A program made the position numbers and the translations under genes. A stretch of 64,000 nt of DNA from Fomitopsis serialis (Eukaryota > Basidiomycota > Agaricomycetes > Polyporales > Fomitopsidaceae). Positions 12,101 through 24,868 of this stretch are shown here, piece by piece. Every line of letters begins with the position of its first letter. Positions within the stretch are counted from its first letter, which is position 1. The DNA lies in assembly GCF_022376445.1 (NCBI RefSeq), contig NW_025954976.1:310001-374000 (forward strand), read 5' to 3'. Below the pieces are notes generated by a model. The model saw only the letters and a program-made list of their open reading frames with translations. It made no database searches and had not been told where the DNA came from.

Positions 12101-12966
12101 GCTTTTCTTGCGAGACAGGTCGGTGGAGTAACCAAGACTCACAATGTCACCCGGAACGATATCTCGAGCTTCGATTTCCTGTTCGCGTCCATCGCGTACG
12201 ACCAGTGCCTTGAGCGCAATGCCAGCCTTGAGTTGGGCAACAATGTCACCGGCCTGTCTGTTCTCGGCGTTAGCAGGGACTGCTGTGATTACAGATTACA
12301 GTGACAAGACATACTTCTCCTGGTACCAACCCACTCCGGCGTTCAGGAACAAAATGCCGATCTGTCAAAAGCATGAGGACACTCACCAGTGACGTATAAA
12401 AATGGGAAGAGACGCACAATGACACCGAAATCAATCCAGTCCCGCAAGCCGGCGGAGAGGAGAACAGCGAGTTCCATGACGTACAAGATGGGCCCGCGGA
12501 AGTAGGAGATAAACTTGAGGAACTGGTTCTCGTCCTGGCTCTGCAGCTCGTTCCAGCCAAAGGTCTTTCTGCGCTTGTCGATCTCTGCGCCGGTAAGACC
12601 TTGCTGGGTGTCGGTTTGCAGCCAGTCTTGAGGGACCTTCTTCTCCTTCTGTTTGCCTGTGCGGACTTTCTTCCACGGCATGTACCAGAGCCGCTTCTCC
12701 TGGCCTTCTTCCTCCTCATCCTCGGCGTCCTCACCACGTTCGAGCTTTGCGGCTTCATCACTAGCGTAGCGTAATAGGATTTCGTACTCGTCGCCGTCGT
12801 CATATCCTGGAAGCAGGGAAGATGTGTCTAGCGGAACGATGGTAGACAAGCAGGTCTACGTACGGTGGTCGTCCTTCTCTGCAGGTCCACCGTTCGCAGT
12901 GCCATTGGACGAGTCCGGGGCAGACTCTTCGTCTTGGGGCTTGGCCTTCTTGCGGTGGGTGAGCAT
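9190..12966 (-). CDS. PMA1: plasma-membrane H+-ATPase (P3A-type)
   Basis: This pump exports protons using ATP and drives nutrient uptake at the plasma membrane. Motifs in order: an acidic N-terminus ([15 protein letters not shown]), actuator loop with [12 protein letters not shown], the phosphorylation site [15 protein letters not shown], nucleotide-binding KGAPNAIL, and hinge [10 protein letters not shown] and TAMTGDGV. Transmembrane segments include [15 protein letters not shown] and [15 protein letters not shown]. At least nine exons are visible; the first intron opens with GTACGT after DDHR. A Ser-rich insertion ([16 protein letters not shown]) precedes the TGES motif. The C-terminal tail is long and highly charged (Lys/Glu/Gly/Ala-rich, ending GEQAST at 9190), probably the regulatory domain. 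No frame break was seen. The large plus-strand open frame across 10.4-11.3 kb is its GC-driven antisense shadow. Confidence 0.95.
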
Positions 12967-14608
12967 GTCGCGGCGTGCTTGGCGGGCTGCGAGTGGTCGG
13001 AAGTCACGCTGGGAGGAGCGGAGAGGAGGATTATATGTGTGACTGAGGCTGACCAGAGGCTGGCGCTGTGAGGTCAATCGACGGCAGGGGCGGCATGGAG
13101 TGAGAGGCCTCTGTGCGACTCTAGAGCCGCGCAGTAACCGTATTTCGAGAGCAGGAGCATCATCTGCGGCTGGCTGCACGCTCCACCAGCCAAAGTGTCA
13201 TACGTACACCCTTGCGTCATCCCACTAGTACCAGCCGCCCATTTCTGTCCCCGCCGTCGCGAAAACACCTCATGATTTCCGCAGACTGTGAGAGGAGGAC
13301 CGAAAGTGTGAGTGAGCTGTGTCGAACGCGGATACGGCACAGGTGAGACTCGCAGACATGTGTGGACGTCGAGGATAGCACTGGCAGAAGGGATTGCCGG
13401 CGCGATTTAGACTTTTGAGTCGATCTGGATCTGATGATCGAAGGCCTATGCACGTGCCCCCGACGTCACTATCCTACACGCGCCCTGCCACCTGCGCTGC
13501 GCATAGGAATACAGTACTTGGAGTATCAATGTTGCACCCACCTACGTATCCTACGTAGGTGGCGTAAGTACCCGCCTATACGCGCATGCCTTCTCACGCG
13601 GTCCGCGACCTGAGAACGCAGTAACGCACAGTACTCAGGCTGTCAATAGAACGGTTGAATCTGAGTTCATGTCGGTGGCGAAATAGAGTACTTGGCTAAG
13701 TACTTCTGTGTTACCGTGGAAGAGCATCTTGTCTTCGCCCTGGTATTTCAAGTGCACCTATCCCGGCGGCTTGCATATCGCGTCGGCCTTGTTCATAACG
13801 ATAGCCACGGCTCTCTGGGCCAGTTGTTTGCAAATGGTTTGCTGTCCCGCCTTCAATGCCTGCTTGGCTCGTGACATGTTGTGGAACACACGCTCCTGAC
13901 CCAATGAAGCGGTCTGTCCTTCTGGATCAGGTTTCAGTTATATCCTTTCCTTAGCCGCTTTTGTATGGCCCTACAATCGAGTCTTTGAGATATCAGGAGC
14001 GATAGGTACATTGCACTGCCCTTGCCATTGTAGTCAGTAACGAACTCTTTAGACATGATCCAACACTTACTTTTCACCGGCACCATGGAGCGGGTTGCGT
14101 ACTAAGTTTGCTGCATGTATACAACTATGATGAGCGCGAAGAGACTCAAACTGAAGCATCGGAGCGCTGAAGAGGCTCGTCGCGGTCACGGGTCTCTCAT
14201 CTGACCTGCCTGAGCCGGACCGGAACGCAGGACATGCATCCTCGTACACGGACCTCTCACGCTGCGTCGGGGCACTGAACGATCTACCTGGAGTTTGTCA
14301 ACGCGTAGCGACTCACCGACACTACCTCTATAGAGCGGTCCTCTATGACCCAGCTATATGCAGAAAGGCCATGGATCGTCTCGGATTTTGCCTCTATCCG
14401 CATGCAAGGTCCTGCCAAAGGTCACTCGCCGACAAGTACTGCGCGTTCGATCACCCGACGTCAAGCCGCGCTACGGGCCGGCAGACATTAATGTCATGCA
14501 CGTCCAGCTGGGCGAGCATAAATCGCACCCCTCGAGTGGCGCTCCCCGACACTCGACGGCCGCTCTCATCCAACCTAGGTTCCACGGACTGAAGACTAGC
14601 ATCCAGGG
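12967..14608. other. 1.6-kb intergenic region between the divergent PMA1 and GDSL genes
   Basis: This stretch should hold both promoters. Short frames exist on both strands, but none has a recognisable domain. It contains a perfect hairpin at 13538-13562 and a smaller palindrome near 13688-13705 (AGTACTT/AAGTACT). Confidence 0.45.
13538..13562. repeat. perfect 11-bp-arm palindrome (hairpin) in the PMA1 upstream region
   Basis: Arms 13538-13548 (CCACCTACGTA) and 13552-13562 are exact reverse complements separated by three bases. It lies about 570 bases upstream of the PMA1 start codon. It could be a dimeric transcription-factor site or a DNA hairpin; no T-run follows to suggest a terminator. 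Confidence 0.7.
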
Positions 14609-15951
14609 ATGCTTGCCTCAACGCTACCGTTCCTGCTGCTTGTCACGGTCGCATGTGCTCGTGGTATTTCGGCAAGCGCGTTCTACTGGCCCAACGTCAA
14701 GCACGTCTTCTCGTTTGGGGACTCGTACACGGATACCTACGCGCGGTTCGTAAATGGCACCTTGACCGCGAGCCATGATTTGAAGGTTGGTAGAGGGATC
14801 TTCACCCACCGCCCGAGCTGCTACTCAAGCGGCACCCCCCCAGTCTACTTCCGGCGGTAAGATGTGGATCGAGTGGTTGACGGACACGTACAACGTCAGC
14901 ACGGTTGAGCTGTACAATTTCGCGTCCGTCCCCGTCCCTCTTCTCCCCTAGGCGCGTGTTCCCTGAGAGTCCCGGTGGGCGTAGATACGGCGGTGCAGTC
15001 ACGGACGAGACGATCGTCGCGCAGAGCTCCTCGTCGACGCAGAGTTTCCGCGACCAGGTCAACAACTTCCTCGCCGGATACGCGAACAACAGCGCGGTTC
15101 CCTGGACGGCAGACGACTCGCTCTTCACAGTCTTCATCGGCATGCGATACTGTCTCCTTATCTTCAGGATCCAATTGACGAGCCTTGGCGGCGTCCTCTG
15201 TAGGAATCAACGACATCGGCAAGAGCTACTACTGGACCAACGAGACCCAGCATACCACGAACGCTCGTGTCCTGGCCTCCTACTTCGAGCGCCTGGCGCT
15301 CCTCCGCTCCGCCGGCGCGCGTAACTTCCTGCTCCTCCAAGTGGGCCTGCCTCCCTGCTTTACGCCGACTTCACTGACCACCACTGGGTCCCCGACGTCG
15401 GCCGTACACCGAACCTCCTGAACCAGTCCGCGCACACCGCGCCGGGCGAGCCGAACAACGGGACGCTGCAGTCGCTCGCCGCGCTCGACTACAACGCGCA
15501 GCTCGCACAGAACATCGAGGGCTTCACGCGGAACTCGAGCGCGCTCGGGGTGAGCGTGAACGTCGCGATACATCCGACCCATGCGTTGTTCGACTTTGCG
15601 CTGGACAATGCGGAGGTGCTGGGGTTCACGAACGTTGCGTGTGAGTTTAATTCGATTTGGTGTAGGGGCCGGGCTGAGGTGTATTCAACTTGTAGCTGGG
15701 TGGTGGACGGGCCTAGCGGACCAGGACCAGTACTCGGCTGCGACGTACTTCTGGTGGAACAAGTGGGTTTATCTCTGGGCGTGTGGGGCCGCGAATTGAC
15801 TAGTTGTTATCCCTGCAGCTTTCACCCAACCTGGGGAGTTCATGAGTGAGTGCCTGATGTCCATCCGCGGTATGAGAACTTACGTCATCAATTGGACAGC
15901 GTACTGGCGCATAGCGTGTCGACGTTCTTGTCGAAACGGTCAGGGCTGTAG
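14609..15951 (+). CDS. secreted GDSL (SGNH) esterase, carbohydrate esterase CE16-like
   Basis: A signal peptide (MLASTLPFLLLVTVACARG) is followed by block I FSFGDSYTD with the nucleophile Ser. Then come block III FIGINDIGKSYYW and block V HPTWGVHD with the catalytic Asp/His region. This order and the C-terminal HPTWxxH fit fungal CE16 acetylesterases, which remove acetyl groups from plant polysaccharide fragments outside the cell. Sequons such as NNS and NES-type sites suggest glycosylation. The 3' introns join well: after FTNVA (GTGAGT...TAG), after WWNK (GTGGGT...CAG) and after GVHD (GTGAGT...CAG), ending VSTFLSKRSGL at 15951. The 5' part is less certain. Exon 2 with GGKMWIEWL requires an intron from about 14750 to 14825, next to a run of seven C. 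Enzyme family is firm; substrate is inferred. Confidence 0.88.
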
Positions 15952-16297
15952 TAGACACATTAGGTTTGAAGACACAGTGTTTGATGAAATATTGCTTGCA
16001 AGGTGTTCTGGCGGACATGTTAGACTGCCATGAACGAAATTCCAACACAAAAGACTCACGACCGGCAACCATCATGAAAAACGCCAAGTGTACCATAATC
16101 ATCATGAGCCCATCTACGAAATTGAGTTTTGTCTCGGATGGTCTGCTACTTTGTGTTTTGCACGCACGGCTGTCAGCCGTGCTACCTGACGTCTAGCTGT
16201 ATGCGTCATGCCCACACGTCCGACCAACAACCGTCACCGTCCTCAAGTCTGTGAAAGGCGTTATCCATCGGCGAAACCCACAATTATCAGACACGCT
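15952..16297. other. convergent intergenic region, no gene recognised
   Basis: Lies between the stop codons of the GDSL gene (+) and the mitochondrial carrier (-). Nothing beyond probable 3' untranslated sequence is visible. Confidence 0.4.
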
Positions 16298-17792
16298 CTA
16301 TGTATTGTCATCCGGCGCATGCGGCAAGTTGTCAATGTACGACGCGGTAAGGTCGAATAAGGTCCACAGCAGTCCATGAGTCGTGATGCTCCTCAGCGCG
16401 CTCACCCCCAGCCCACGATACAGCCGCGCGAGGCCGAGCAATATTGGTTTTGATGCGTTTGGGTCGGGCCCTAGGCATTGCCTTGAAATTTCAGGTAGAA
16501 ATATAGAGGAAAAAGGGCGCACCTCGTATGAGCCGATGCAGAGTTACCCACAAAGTTCGTCTCTGCTCCCCGGCCAAGGCGCGCTGCTGCACCTTAGTCT
16601 TCACACTGAAAACACGTCATGAGAAGAAGTACCAAGAGTCGGCAGCACAACTTACACGTCAAGAGGATAGATGAGAGCCCAAGAAGTGACTCCCGCTAGG
16701 GAACCACACATGAACGGTACCACCGACGGAGGGATAGGCATCCAGGACGGCGTTGGACCCTGTTCTCCCGACGCGAAACGGCCCATCAAATGGCGCATGC
16801 CGTCGTATTCGAAGAAGTATAGCCCGGTCCCCAGTGTGTCACGCACTGCCGCGCTTCGATGTAACCTCGCGCGTCCAAGGACGAATATATGGACCTACCG
16901 AAATGCAGTCGGAAGCCAAGATACAGTCCCCGCAGACCGTGCAGCTGGAATATGTCCCGGACGGCATCGAGTGTCCCGGGTGCTTTGACTATCCGTACGC
17001 CTTTGCTGGCCGCGATGGAGTACTCCAGTTGCCGGCGAACCTGGGGAGGTGGTGTTACATCCCTTCAACATGTTGTAACCGCGAAAGACCATACCTTGAC
17101 GAGCTCAAAGGCTAAGCATGGTATATGCTACAATATGAGCGCAGGTATGACAGTACAGAGGGACTTGCTGCTTACGCGCACTCCCGAACGAGATAAGGGA
17201 CCCGCTCAACGCGCCCCCAATACCTCCCGTGGACGCCACGCTCAACATCGTATTCTGCGCTAGCCAGTGGTGGTCGTGGAAGTACTCCTTCGTGCTCGTG
17301 TATATTGTGAAGCTCGCCGCACCTGCCAGCGCGCAGACTCAGTGAGCACCGATTACAGCACCTAACCAAGCCGACGACATCGAGATGGGGAGCGAAGAGA
17401 GACTCACGGACGAACGAGATTGTGATGAGTGGAATCCATAGCCCACGGTAGAATCCGATGACACCCTCGTCCCGGTACACCTGGAGCGCGAGCTTCGGCA
17501 CCGTGATAGGTGTGCGGAGGGTCTGCAGGCGGGACTTGATCGAATCAAGCTATTCCGTTGCCAATTCGGAGGGCGCATGTACGTGAGTAGACCGACTTCC
17601 TTCGACCTGGATAGATTGACGCGCGAAACGGACTCACAGGGTAGCCCGCAAAGGTTGAGATGTAGCTGGCAGAAACGGCACAGACGACCGCCTTGTTTCG
17701 TCGGAGAGACTCATTGAGTGCAGCCGAGTCGAACAGGTACTCCGACGATCTGCAGCGAGGTCCGCGTATCAGCGAGTCAGAGGAGCAGACAT
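16298..17792 (-). CDS. mitochondrial carrier family (SLC25) transporter
   Basis: Three carrier repeats are readable across several exons. The first has SASYISTFAGYP|LDSIKSRLQ, then YRGLWIPLITISFVR. The second has FGSA..FELVK|VRRQLEYSIAASKG, then LHGLRGLYLGFRLHF|VRDTLGTGLYFFEYD. The third has CGSLAGVTSWALIYPLDV|, then RLYRGLGVSALRSITTHG. The PLDxxKx signatures in repeats one and three identify the family. It exchanges an undetermined metabolite across the mitochondrial inner membrane. The protein ends LPHAPDDNT at 16298. Start choice is uncertain: ATG 17792 (MSAPLTR) runs into a stop after seven codons, and a one-base shift is needed to reach EYLFDSAALNESLRRNKAVV. Either an upstream exon is missed or a base is lost. 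Confidence 0.9.
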
Positions 17793-18414
17793 GGTGCGGT
17801 GTAGCGCACGCCGCACCTTTTCTCACTCATAGGACGCAGTCACCGGGCCCAGATGAGTCCAGTTTCGTGCAGGAGCACGAGGCAGGGGTTGCTGTTCAGT
17901 CGCCTGGGATGCGGAGGCCGTTAGAGTGGGAGCGGGAGGCTGGAGATGATGCTCGGTGCTCGACGTCGCTGGGCGGCCGAAGGAGACATTGCAGAACAAG
18001 CGCTCATGCACCGGGCCATCGGGAACGCCCCGGTCCCTCCACGGTCCATCCCAACTCGCTGCCGACCGACCATCTTCTCTCGACCTATGCGGCTGCATAC
18101 ATGGGGTATTCTATGCGAGTCACCTCACCCCCGTACGCATCTCAGCATCGCTAGTATGGCTGTTCATGATTTCGATTCGCCTTTCACGTCAAGTCAACGT
18201 TGCGATGAAGGCGGCGCGGGCATATCACCACGCGATGCATTGACAGTAGCGTGATCAGCTGCGCGTATACCGCGTTCGCGAACACGCATCCCGTTGTCTT
18301 CGCCCCCTCATCACTTTCGGACCTGTTAAGGCCAGACTGTTAAGGTCAGAGCGAGATGTCCCTTTCGCATAGAGCAAGCTAACACAGGCTTTGATTATTT
18401 CAGACCATGACAAG
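17793..18414. other. divergent intergenic region, no gene recognised
   Basis: Between the start regions of the carrier (-) and the DUF6535 gene (+). It probably holds their promoters. No repeat or RNA gene stands out. Confidence 0.35.
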
Positions 18415-21400
18415 ATGAGAGCCTCAGGTCCCGCAGAGCTCAACGTAAGTCTAGGTTTATGGTGGGGAGGCAAGGCTGGGCGGCTTAGATGCAAGTATCC
18501 CAGACACAACCGCTCTACCCACCTCGCAAGGAAACGGGCGGTTCGGACAAGACAGCCGTCAATGAGGTACGTTTGAAGGCTCAAGACTGTTCAGGTTCCA
18601 ACTGAGTGCGGCTTTCTAACTCTGTTAAGGCTGCACCAAAAGCGTCTCACGTGAAACCCTCACGCTCAGAAGTAAACGAGAAATTGTCGGCACCTGTAAG
18701 TCGTAGATCACATCCAGTGTGAACGGTTTCCTTAGCGAGACTGTCTAGTCTAGCCTCAGCGCGGATGCCTGGAAACTCTACGTGGGACAAGCGTCGAAGA
18801 CCCATACCGACTTCGTAGCGGCATGGAGCATGCAAATGGATACTCTCCTTCTATTTGTGCGTATCCGCTTCTCAGACCCGTCTGTCAGTGGGAAGACTTA
18901 GCGTGGAATCGTCATATAGGCCGCCTATTCTCCGCGGTCGTGACTGCTCTTGTTGCCACAACATATCCACTACTGTCACCGGACACAGGGGCGCAGAGCG
19001 TGCAATTACTGCAGGCGATACTCGCTACTCTGCAAACAAACGACAGCAGCGAGAACATCGCATCAACGGCGCTACTCGATGAACCATTCACTCCGGAGCC
19101 CTACGCCGTACGCGTCAACGCCGTCTGGTTTGCCAGCTTAGTGGTCAGCGTGTCGGTCTCGTTCCTTTCCATCCTCGCCAAGCAGTGGCTATTCAATATG
19201 GGCGATTACCTGGACTCCTCTCCGGAAACCTGCGGTCGTCAACACCAGTATCGTTTGACAAAATGCAGACATGGAGATTGACCGCCATCCTCGCATCTCT
19301 CCCTGTCCTGCTCCACATAGCGCTGCTGCTCTTCTTTGCCGGGCTCGTTGACGCGCTATGGGCCGTAACAATACAGTCGGCGCAGTCGTATCGAGTCTGG
19401 TGGGCGTCACCGTGGTCGTCTATGTTGGCACGCACATGCTCTCCATCTTCTTCGTATCATGTCCGTACGAACGTCGGTGAGCACCGCCATCCTCAGCGGC
19501 GCGGATGCCCTCGCCAGGGAGTTCTTCTGTGACACATGTGCCGTCCTTTTTTACATCCTGGGGAATCTGCGACTAGCAGTCGAGCACATCCTCGGCTTGC
19601 GAAGGGCGGGCTTCAATGCAACAACCGCCGCATGGGTTCTACCAGAATACTAGATGTCTCAAAGCTGCGCAGCGAGATCAAGGCCGAATATGAGAGGTCC
19701 ATAAGCGCCGACATCGGGCTGCGAGCAAGGGAGCGGATATACATCACGAAGCACGCCGAACTCATGGACGCTTCCGTATTGGCACGTATGGTGGAGTCTT
19801 TCCCTCGCACGGAGGAGAGCACGGAGCAGATTGTCCACGAGCTCGCTCATTCTCCCCTCCTAGTCAAGCACAGACAGCTGTTCGTCGATGCTGGCGTGAT
19901 GCCTTTCGTCTGCCCGCTGCTTCAATCCATCTACAAGAGCCGTTCGCAGAACTTCCATCCGCCGCACAGACCGAAGCGTCGGACTTAGCGAGGATCTTGG
20001 CCCAACTTCTCACCGAAGCCGATGAAGACGACCGGGTTGTGGACCTATCCGATAAACGCATGCCTATATTTTTCAGGGGCTTTCTCGAGGACCAGTCAGA
20101 CGAGGCGGAACAGTCTCTCATCAATTTGTCGCTCTGTACACCGGATGCCGCCCTCACAGACACCGATGACCTCGTCTTTTTCTCGCACATGCTCAGACTT
20201 CAACTCGCAGCCTCGTCCGAAAAATGGTACACCTGCGAGATCAACAAGTCTGTCCAGGAGTTCTATAGACGTGTCGCCGAATTCCGAGGAATGGCCCAGC
20301 ACAGCGTCGAGGATCAGTTGTCGCTCGTGAACACAGTGATCTACACCGGCACCCGACCTGTCTTGCTGGCATCATCGGCTTCAAAAGGCGAGGTAGAGAA
20401 GGAGCGCAACGAGCATCGGATCAGGACACTCGACACGTTGTCTGCTCTCATGTCGAACAACCCAACAATGGAGTACGCCTTGCTTCGACAGATCTCTTGG
20501 GTTGTGTGGATGATATGCAACCCAAGGACTCGGAACGACGTCGTCCGCGACTTGCTTGTCCCACACGTGCGCGGAACGTCCAAGCTGGCGACGACTCTAG
20601 CACGCCACCTTACCCCGAATTACAACTCATACGCCTACCCCTACGCTGTGCTCACTCTGATAGAATGTCTTCTGCTCCTCGAAGCCCAGTCGGGCGAAGG
20701 AGAGCAACTCGACCGTCTGCACTTGTTGAAAACACTCGTCGCCAGGTACCCGCTCTTCTTGGAGGAATTCCGGGCAGTGCTTCGCTCAGCTCTCGAGAAC
20801 ATAGCAGAGCCTTCTTCACAGCTCATGCCATCGGATCTTCTCCGTCTCCTCGGTCGTGTAGTCAGATTGTCTTTGTGCCTGACCCACTTCAGTTGGGACG
20901 GGTTGGACATCCTCGACGTTGACCGTGAACGTGTCACGCAGCAGACCCTGGATATACTCCTACACGTCTGCGATCACAATCATAGGATCGAGTCGGATGC
21001 TTGGGAGGGCATCTACTCTTTGGCATACAGCGCGACGTCTCGGTTTGCGGTGTTGCAGATCGAGAAACGCTTGACAGGACCAGACCTCTCGCTCTACTCC
21101 GGCCCAGACGACCTCGAAATCGGCAACGCCTCACCAATGGACGTAGCGTTGACAATGTCATCCATACTAGAATCAGCCTCTAGAATACAGGATCCGCCGG
21201 ACGCAGTGAAGTGCATTTTGTCCATGATTGCGCTCCCGGTAGGCCGACGCGCTGTCGACAGCGCGACTACATACCCCTTCGCAGTCTTCCGTCATTTGCA
21301 TAGTCATGCTCCACAGGTGTTTGAGGTTCTGGATGTACTACAACGGACGAAGAACTGTCAGGCAGAGGCAGTCGAGGCAGCCGGTGCTCTGCAGCAGAAC

Positions 21401-21418
21401 TTGTATACAGTTGTTTGA
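18415..21418 (+). pseudogene. DUF6535 membrane protein gene with several frame breaks
   Basis: Small 5' exons join cleanly from ATG 18415: MRASGPAELN, ETGGSDKTAVNE, AAPKASHVKPSRSEV..., then a block with DAWKLYVGQASKTHTDF and MQMDTLLLF. Next comes the DUF6535 core: LFSAVVTALVATTYPLL, then VRVNAVWFASLVVSVSVSFL and AKQWLF, then LPVLLHIALLLFFAGLVDALWAV. These are the membrane segments of this Agaricomycete-expanded family of unknown function. The last 473 codons (19997-21418) are one long helical, ARM-like open frame. In between, the frame changes by one base without plausible introns near 19255 (QYR/FDKMQTW), 19365 (WAV/NNTVGAV), 19645 and 19937 (IYK/EPFAELP). This may be a recent pseudogene. 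Essential genes in the window show the same kind of break, so sequencing loss of single bases is equally possible. Confidence 0.7.
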
Positions 21419-21617
21419 TGTACATTTGTACTCCTCAGCAGGACCATGATGCTGCGCTGCAGTGGTCGATCCCTAGTTGGCCCCACGAACCATGGTGGAC
21501 GGTGGTGAAGGGAATAAGGGGCAACGGACTGGCCGATTGGGCACACATATGTATGATGTCCGGCGAGACGTGTTCTCAGGCACCTGTGCTCTTGTGCTCG
21601 TGGCGTAAATTTTCGCA

Positions 21618-24600
21618 CTAGAATCCTCCGACCCTCTTCTTGGCTGGTTTCTTCTTAGGCGGACCTGGTCTACCACCATGAGGGCCAGGGAGAACCTGTG
21701 TGCTCGCAAACGGTATCTGAGAGGAAGGTTGCGCATCCCAATCATCCGCTGGCTGACTGCCAACCTGCGCTACGCGCCGTTGATCGTTAGGCCGTGCGTC
21801 TTGTACCTGAGTAGCAGGGAAGAGCGCTCTCGCAGCGAACGTTTGACTGCTGGCGATTGCAGGTGGCGCCAGAGCCGACTTCTGTACCACGAGCGGCGGT
21901 CGCTGCGATTGCGTGGCTTGCTCCCTGTCCTGCGACGCCGGATGTGGTGGTGCGTTCCTAGCATAACGAGGGGCTGTGCTGCGGGGAGAAGACGGGTCAT
22001 ACGGGTCCTCGTAGCGATATGTGGAAGGATCGACGCCGATGTCCCATTCCTTGAGCAGCAGGCGACCCCCAAGTGGCGCCAGATGTTTGTTCACGGTTTC
22101 ATCATTATTCGCATCCGTGGCATAGTGTTCGGCCGATTCTCTCTGCGCAGGGCGCAAGAAGCCAAATTGTACATCTGAAGGTTCCATCTCGCTGAGAGTC
22201 ATAGCCTCCGTGGCACGCGACATCGTCTCCATCGCGGCATCGATGTCAAGCTCGTTCGGCTTTCGGAAGCGCGAAGGAGAGAAGATGTTGGAGGACAGAT
22301 GGAGATCGAGTGCGAGCTGTTCGCGCGCTTCGGTTTCTCTGCGCAGAGACTCCGCTGGTCGACGACCGTCCGCAGCTAGATCGTAGCGAGAGAGCCTTTC
22401 AAGCGTCTGGGCGGGGTCCTCTTGGAAGTCGGAGACTTGTCGCTGGACGAATGGCGTGATATTGTGATGCCACGGTGCTCTTCTTGCAAGTTGACCGATA
22501 GGAATGCGCCCTTGCTTCAGCGCACGATAGCCACGCTTCGAGTTAAGGACACTCTCGGTAAAGAGGTCGTTCCTCGAAGAATTGGAAGGTTCGGGACCGC
22601 TGCGATATGCGATATCGAAGCTGTTTGTTGGTCGCGTCAAAGGGCTTTCTCATATTATGATCGTCTGAACCAAATGAACGCCACATACGTTGTGAGTGTA
22701 TGCTCGATGGGCGCATCCACGTCCTGCCAGAACACCGGCATCCTCTCCAGCAGATCGTATACGGCGTCGCGACGAACCTTAGCCGCGGGAGGTTCCATGA
22801 ACAATCCTAGAGAAGAGATCAAGCCCTGCGTTGAAACGATAATACGACAGCCGTACTTTGGTACGCTGGCTGAAGGTCCGCCTCACTGAAGGTCCGCGCA
22901 CCCAGTGGTCCGACATCCAAACTAGCAGCCTTGACACGCTCTTCCAAATCCTCAATCGCCTCGGACCAGCTCCGTTGCGAAGGGACAGCCTCCAGAGGCT
23001 CTTGCGCATCATCGGACAGCTTGAGATGCATCATATGCACCGCTCCCAGTTCCGACAGCTGCAAGACACTCAATTCTCCAGGGGTAGTGCTGTGTGGATG
23101 TTGTAGGAAGACGTGCCCCAAGTTTCGGTCGTCCGGGACGCGCAAATTCGGTAGGCAGTACGCAGGTGAGGCCATCTGTATGGCGACTCCGGAGTATGAC
23201 ACATCATACACAGATACCAAACCGGTTCTTTGCGAAGTCAGAAATGTTACAGGTGCTGATATGATAGCATGAATTAAAGCAATAGCAAATTGGCGTAGCG
23301 AGGATCATACCTCTCCCTAGGACCTTAGTGTGACTTCGTAGAGTCCGATCGAAGTCCCGAAAGTGCTTGACGCCGAGAAGGGGCTTGTTTGGAGAGCGGA
23401 TGTCAATCCAGAGAAGTTCGTCGGTCGTCGTGAGGCGGATCAAGCCGTCCTTCGCATGACTGTCGATGCTAGTGAGGAGCGTGCTAGACTGCTTGGACTG
23501 GTACAGATCTAGTGCGCTATTCTGCGCCTGCAGACGAATGAGAAGTGGCTAGGGATAATGATAAGCAAGGTTGCTCACTCTGAAGTCGACACAGAATGCA
23601 CTGCGTTCGGACATGAGCAAGCAGCTATCCTCGCCATCCCAGGCTGCCACTTTCCAAGTAGATTGGTTGTCAGAGATACTGGCTTCGTCTACTGGACTAT
23701 GTAGGAGCTGTCTATATAAAGTGAGCCCTTCACCAGTCCCTTCTGTCATGACGAGCTTCCAACTCACAGTGACTTCTCACCACCGGGTGCAGCGCACCTG
23801 TAGACAGCACCAGCTTCGTTGACGAAAACGGACAATGTGCGCTCAGTAGCTGGTAGGAACATGTCTACAATCGTGCGTTCGCCAACGTCAGAACGAGTGA
23901 CAGTGACAAGCTCCGTCACTTCTATAGCCGACGACTGGGCATCCGTAGGGCGTACATCCAGTAGCGATGTTGAACCCATGGTCCTGACTCCAAGCAGCGT
24001 GGCTGTGTTATGTCAGAAGTACAGTTGAGAATGACTCCGTAAGGAACACTAACCGAGAACATGATCCTCATCCTCATTGGACTGTAGAACAGACGCTTTC
24101 AGCTGCTGAATCGGCGTCTGGAAGCTGCGTGTTGGGTTTGCGACTGCGTCAAGCTCGACGAACGCGTTGATGTTGAGACTACGTTTGCGTGAACACGTCA
24201 ATGGTGATATGTCTGTGTCACAGGATCATCGGTCAATGTTGAACTGTCACCGGGGATGAAGGACTTGCTCAGGTCGAGATACGAGTCTCCCATTGGGAAG
24301 GCCAAACACGTAAGACTTCTGCCGGCTTTCCTGGCACAAGTAAAGGTTTCTAGCATACTCCCGACGTATGGACTGAATATTTGCAGGCCTTGGGCGACGC
24401 GTTCATCCGCTGTGATTTCATCCCGTACGAGCTCGGCCGACATCTCGAAGTCTGGGTAGTACGTGCGGAGAAATTGTACCTAGAGAAGATAAGTACTTCT
24501 ATGTCATTACCGTACGCTATGACATACCCCTTGATCCGCGCGCTGCAACACAGACATGTCATGGCGAAACGGTCGCCGGAGCGTCTCAGGGAACACCTGC

Positions 24601-24868
24601 ACCGGATTGTGCGATGGTACAACCTTGCGCTCTGGAATTAATCTGAGTCAAGCTATTGCATTTCGAGCTAGAAAGACTTACTCGGATTATCTTGGACTAT
24701 GAACGACCACTCGAGTCGCTGCTGAGTTTTACGAAGTGTTGCCGCACTCAAGGACCCATGTTTGACCACAGGGTGCGTCCAATTGGGCAGGGGATTGCGC
24801 GACTTCCTTCCCTGGATATCCGAGGACGTCTGCACCGTGTCTCTGTCATCAGTTGGCCAGCGGTCCAT
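21618..24868 (-). CDS. RRN6: RRN6-like RNA polymerase I transcription initiation factor
   Basis: The start at ATG 24868 gives MDRWPTDDRDTVQTSSDIQG, followed by NPLPNWTHPVVKHGSL. Later exons include QFLRTYYPDFEMSAELVRDE, CLAFPMGDSYLDLSK, a beta-rich region (TTDELLWIDIRSPNKPLL; GEDSCLLMSERSAFCVDFR) and a long C-terminal exon (21618-22640). The protein ends with a low-complexity region and a Lys-rich tail, GPPKKKPAKKRVGGF, like Rrn6-family proteins. The predicted role is in the core factor that recruits RNA polymerase I to rDNA promoters in the nucleolus. Assignment rests on overall architecture (N-terminal propeller-like part, helical part, basic GGF end) and recollection, not on a diagnostic motif. 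Other WD-like nuclear proteins remain possible. About six introns are implied; not every junction was fixed. Confidence 0.55.
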
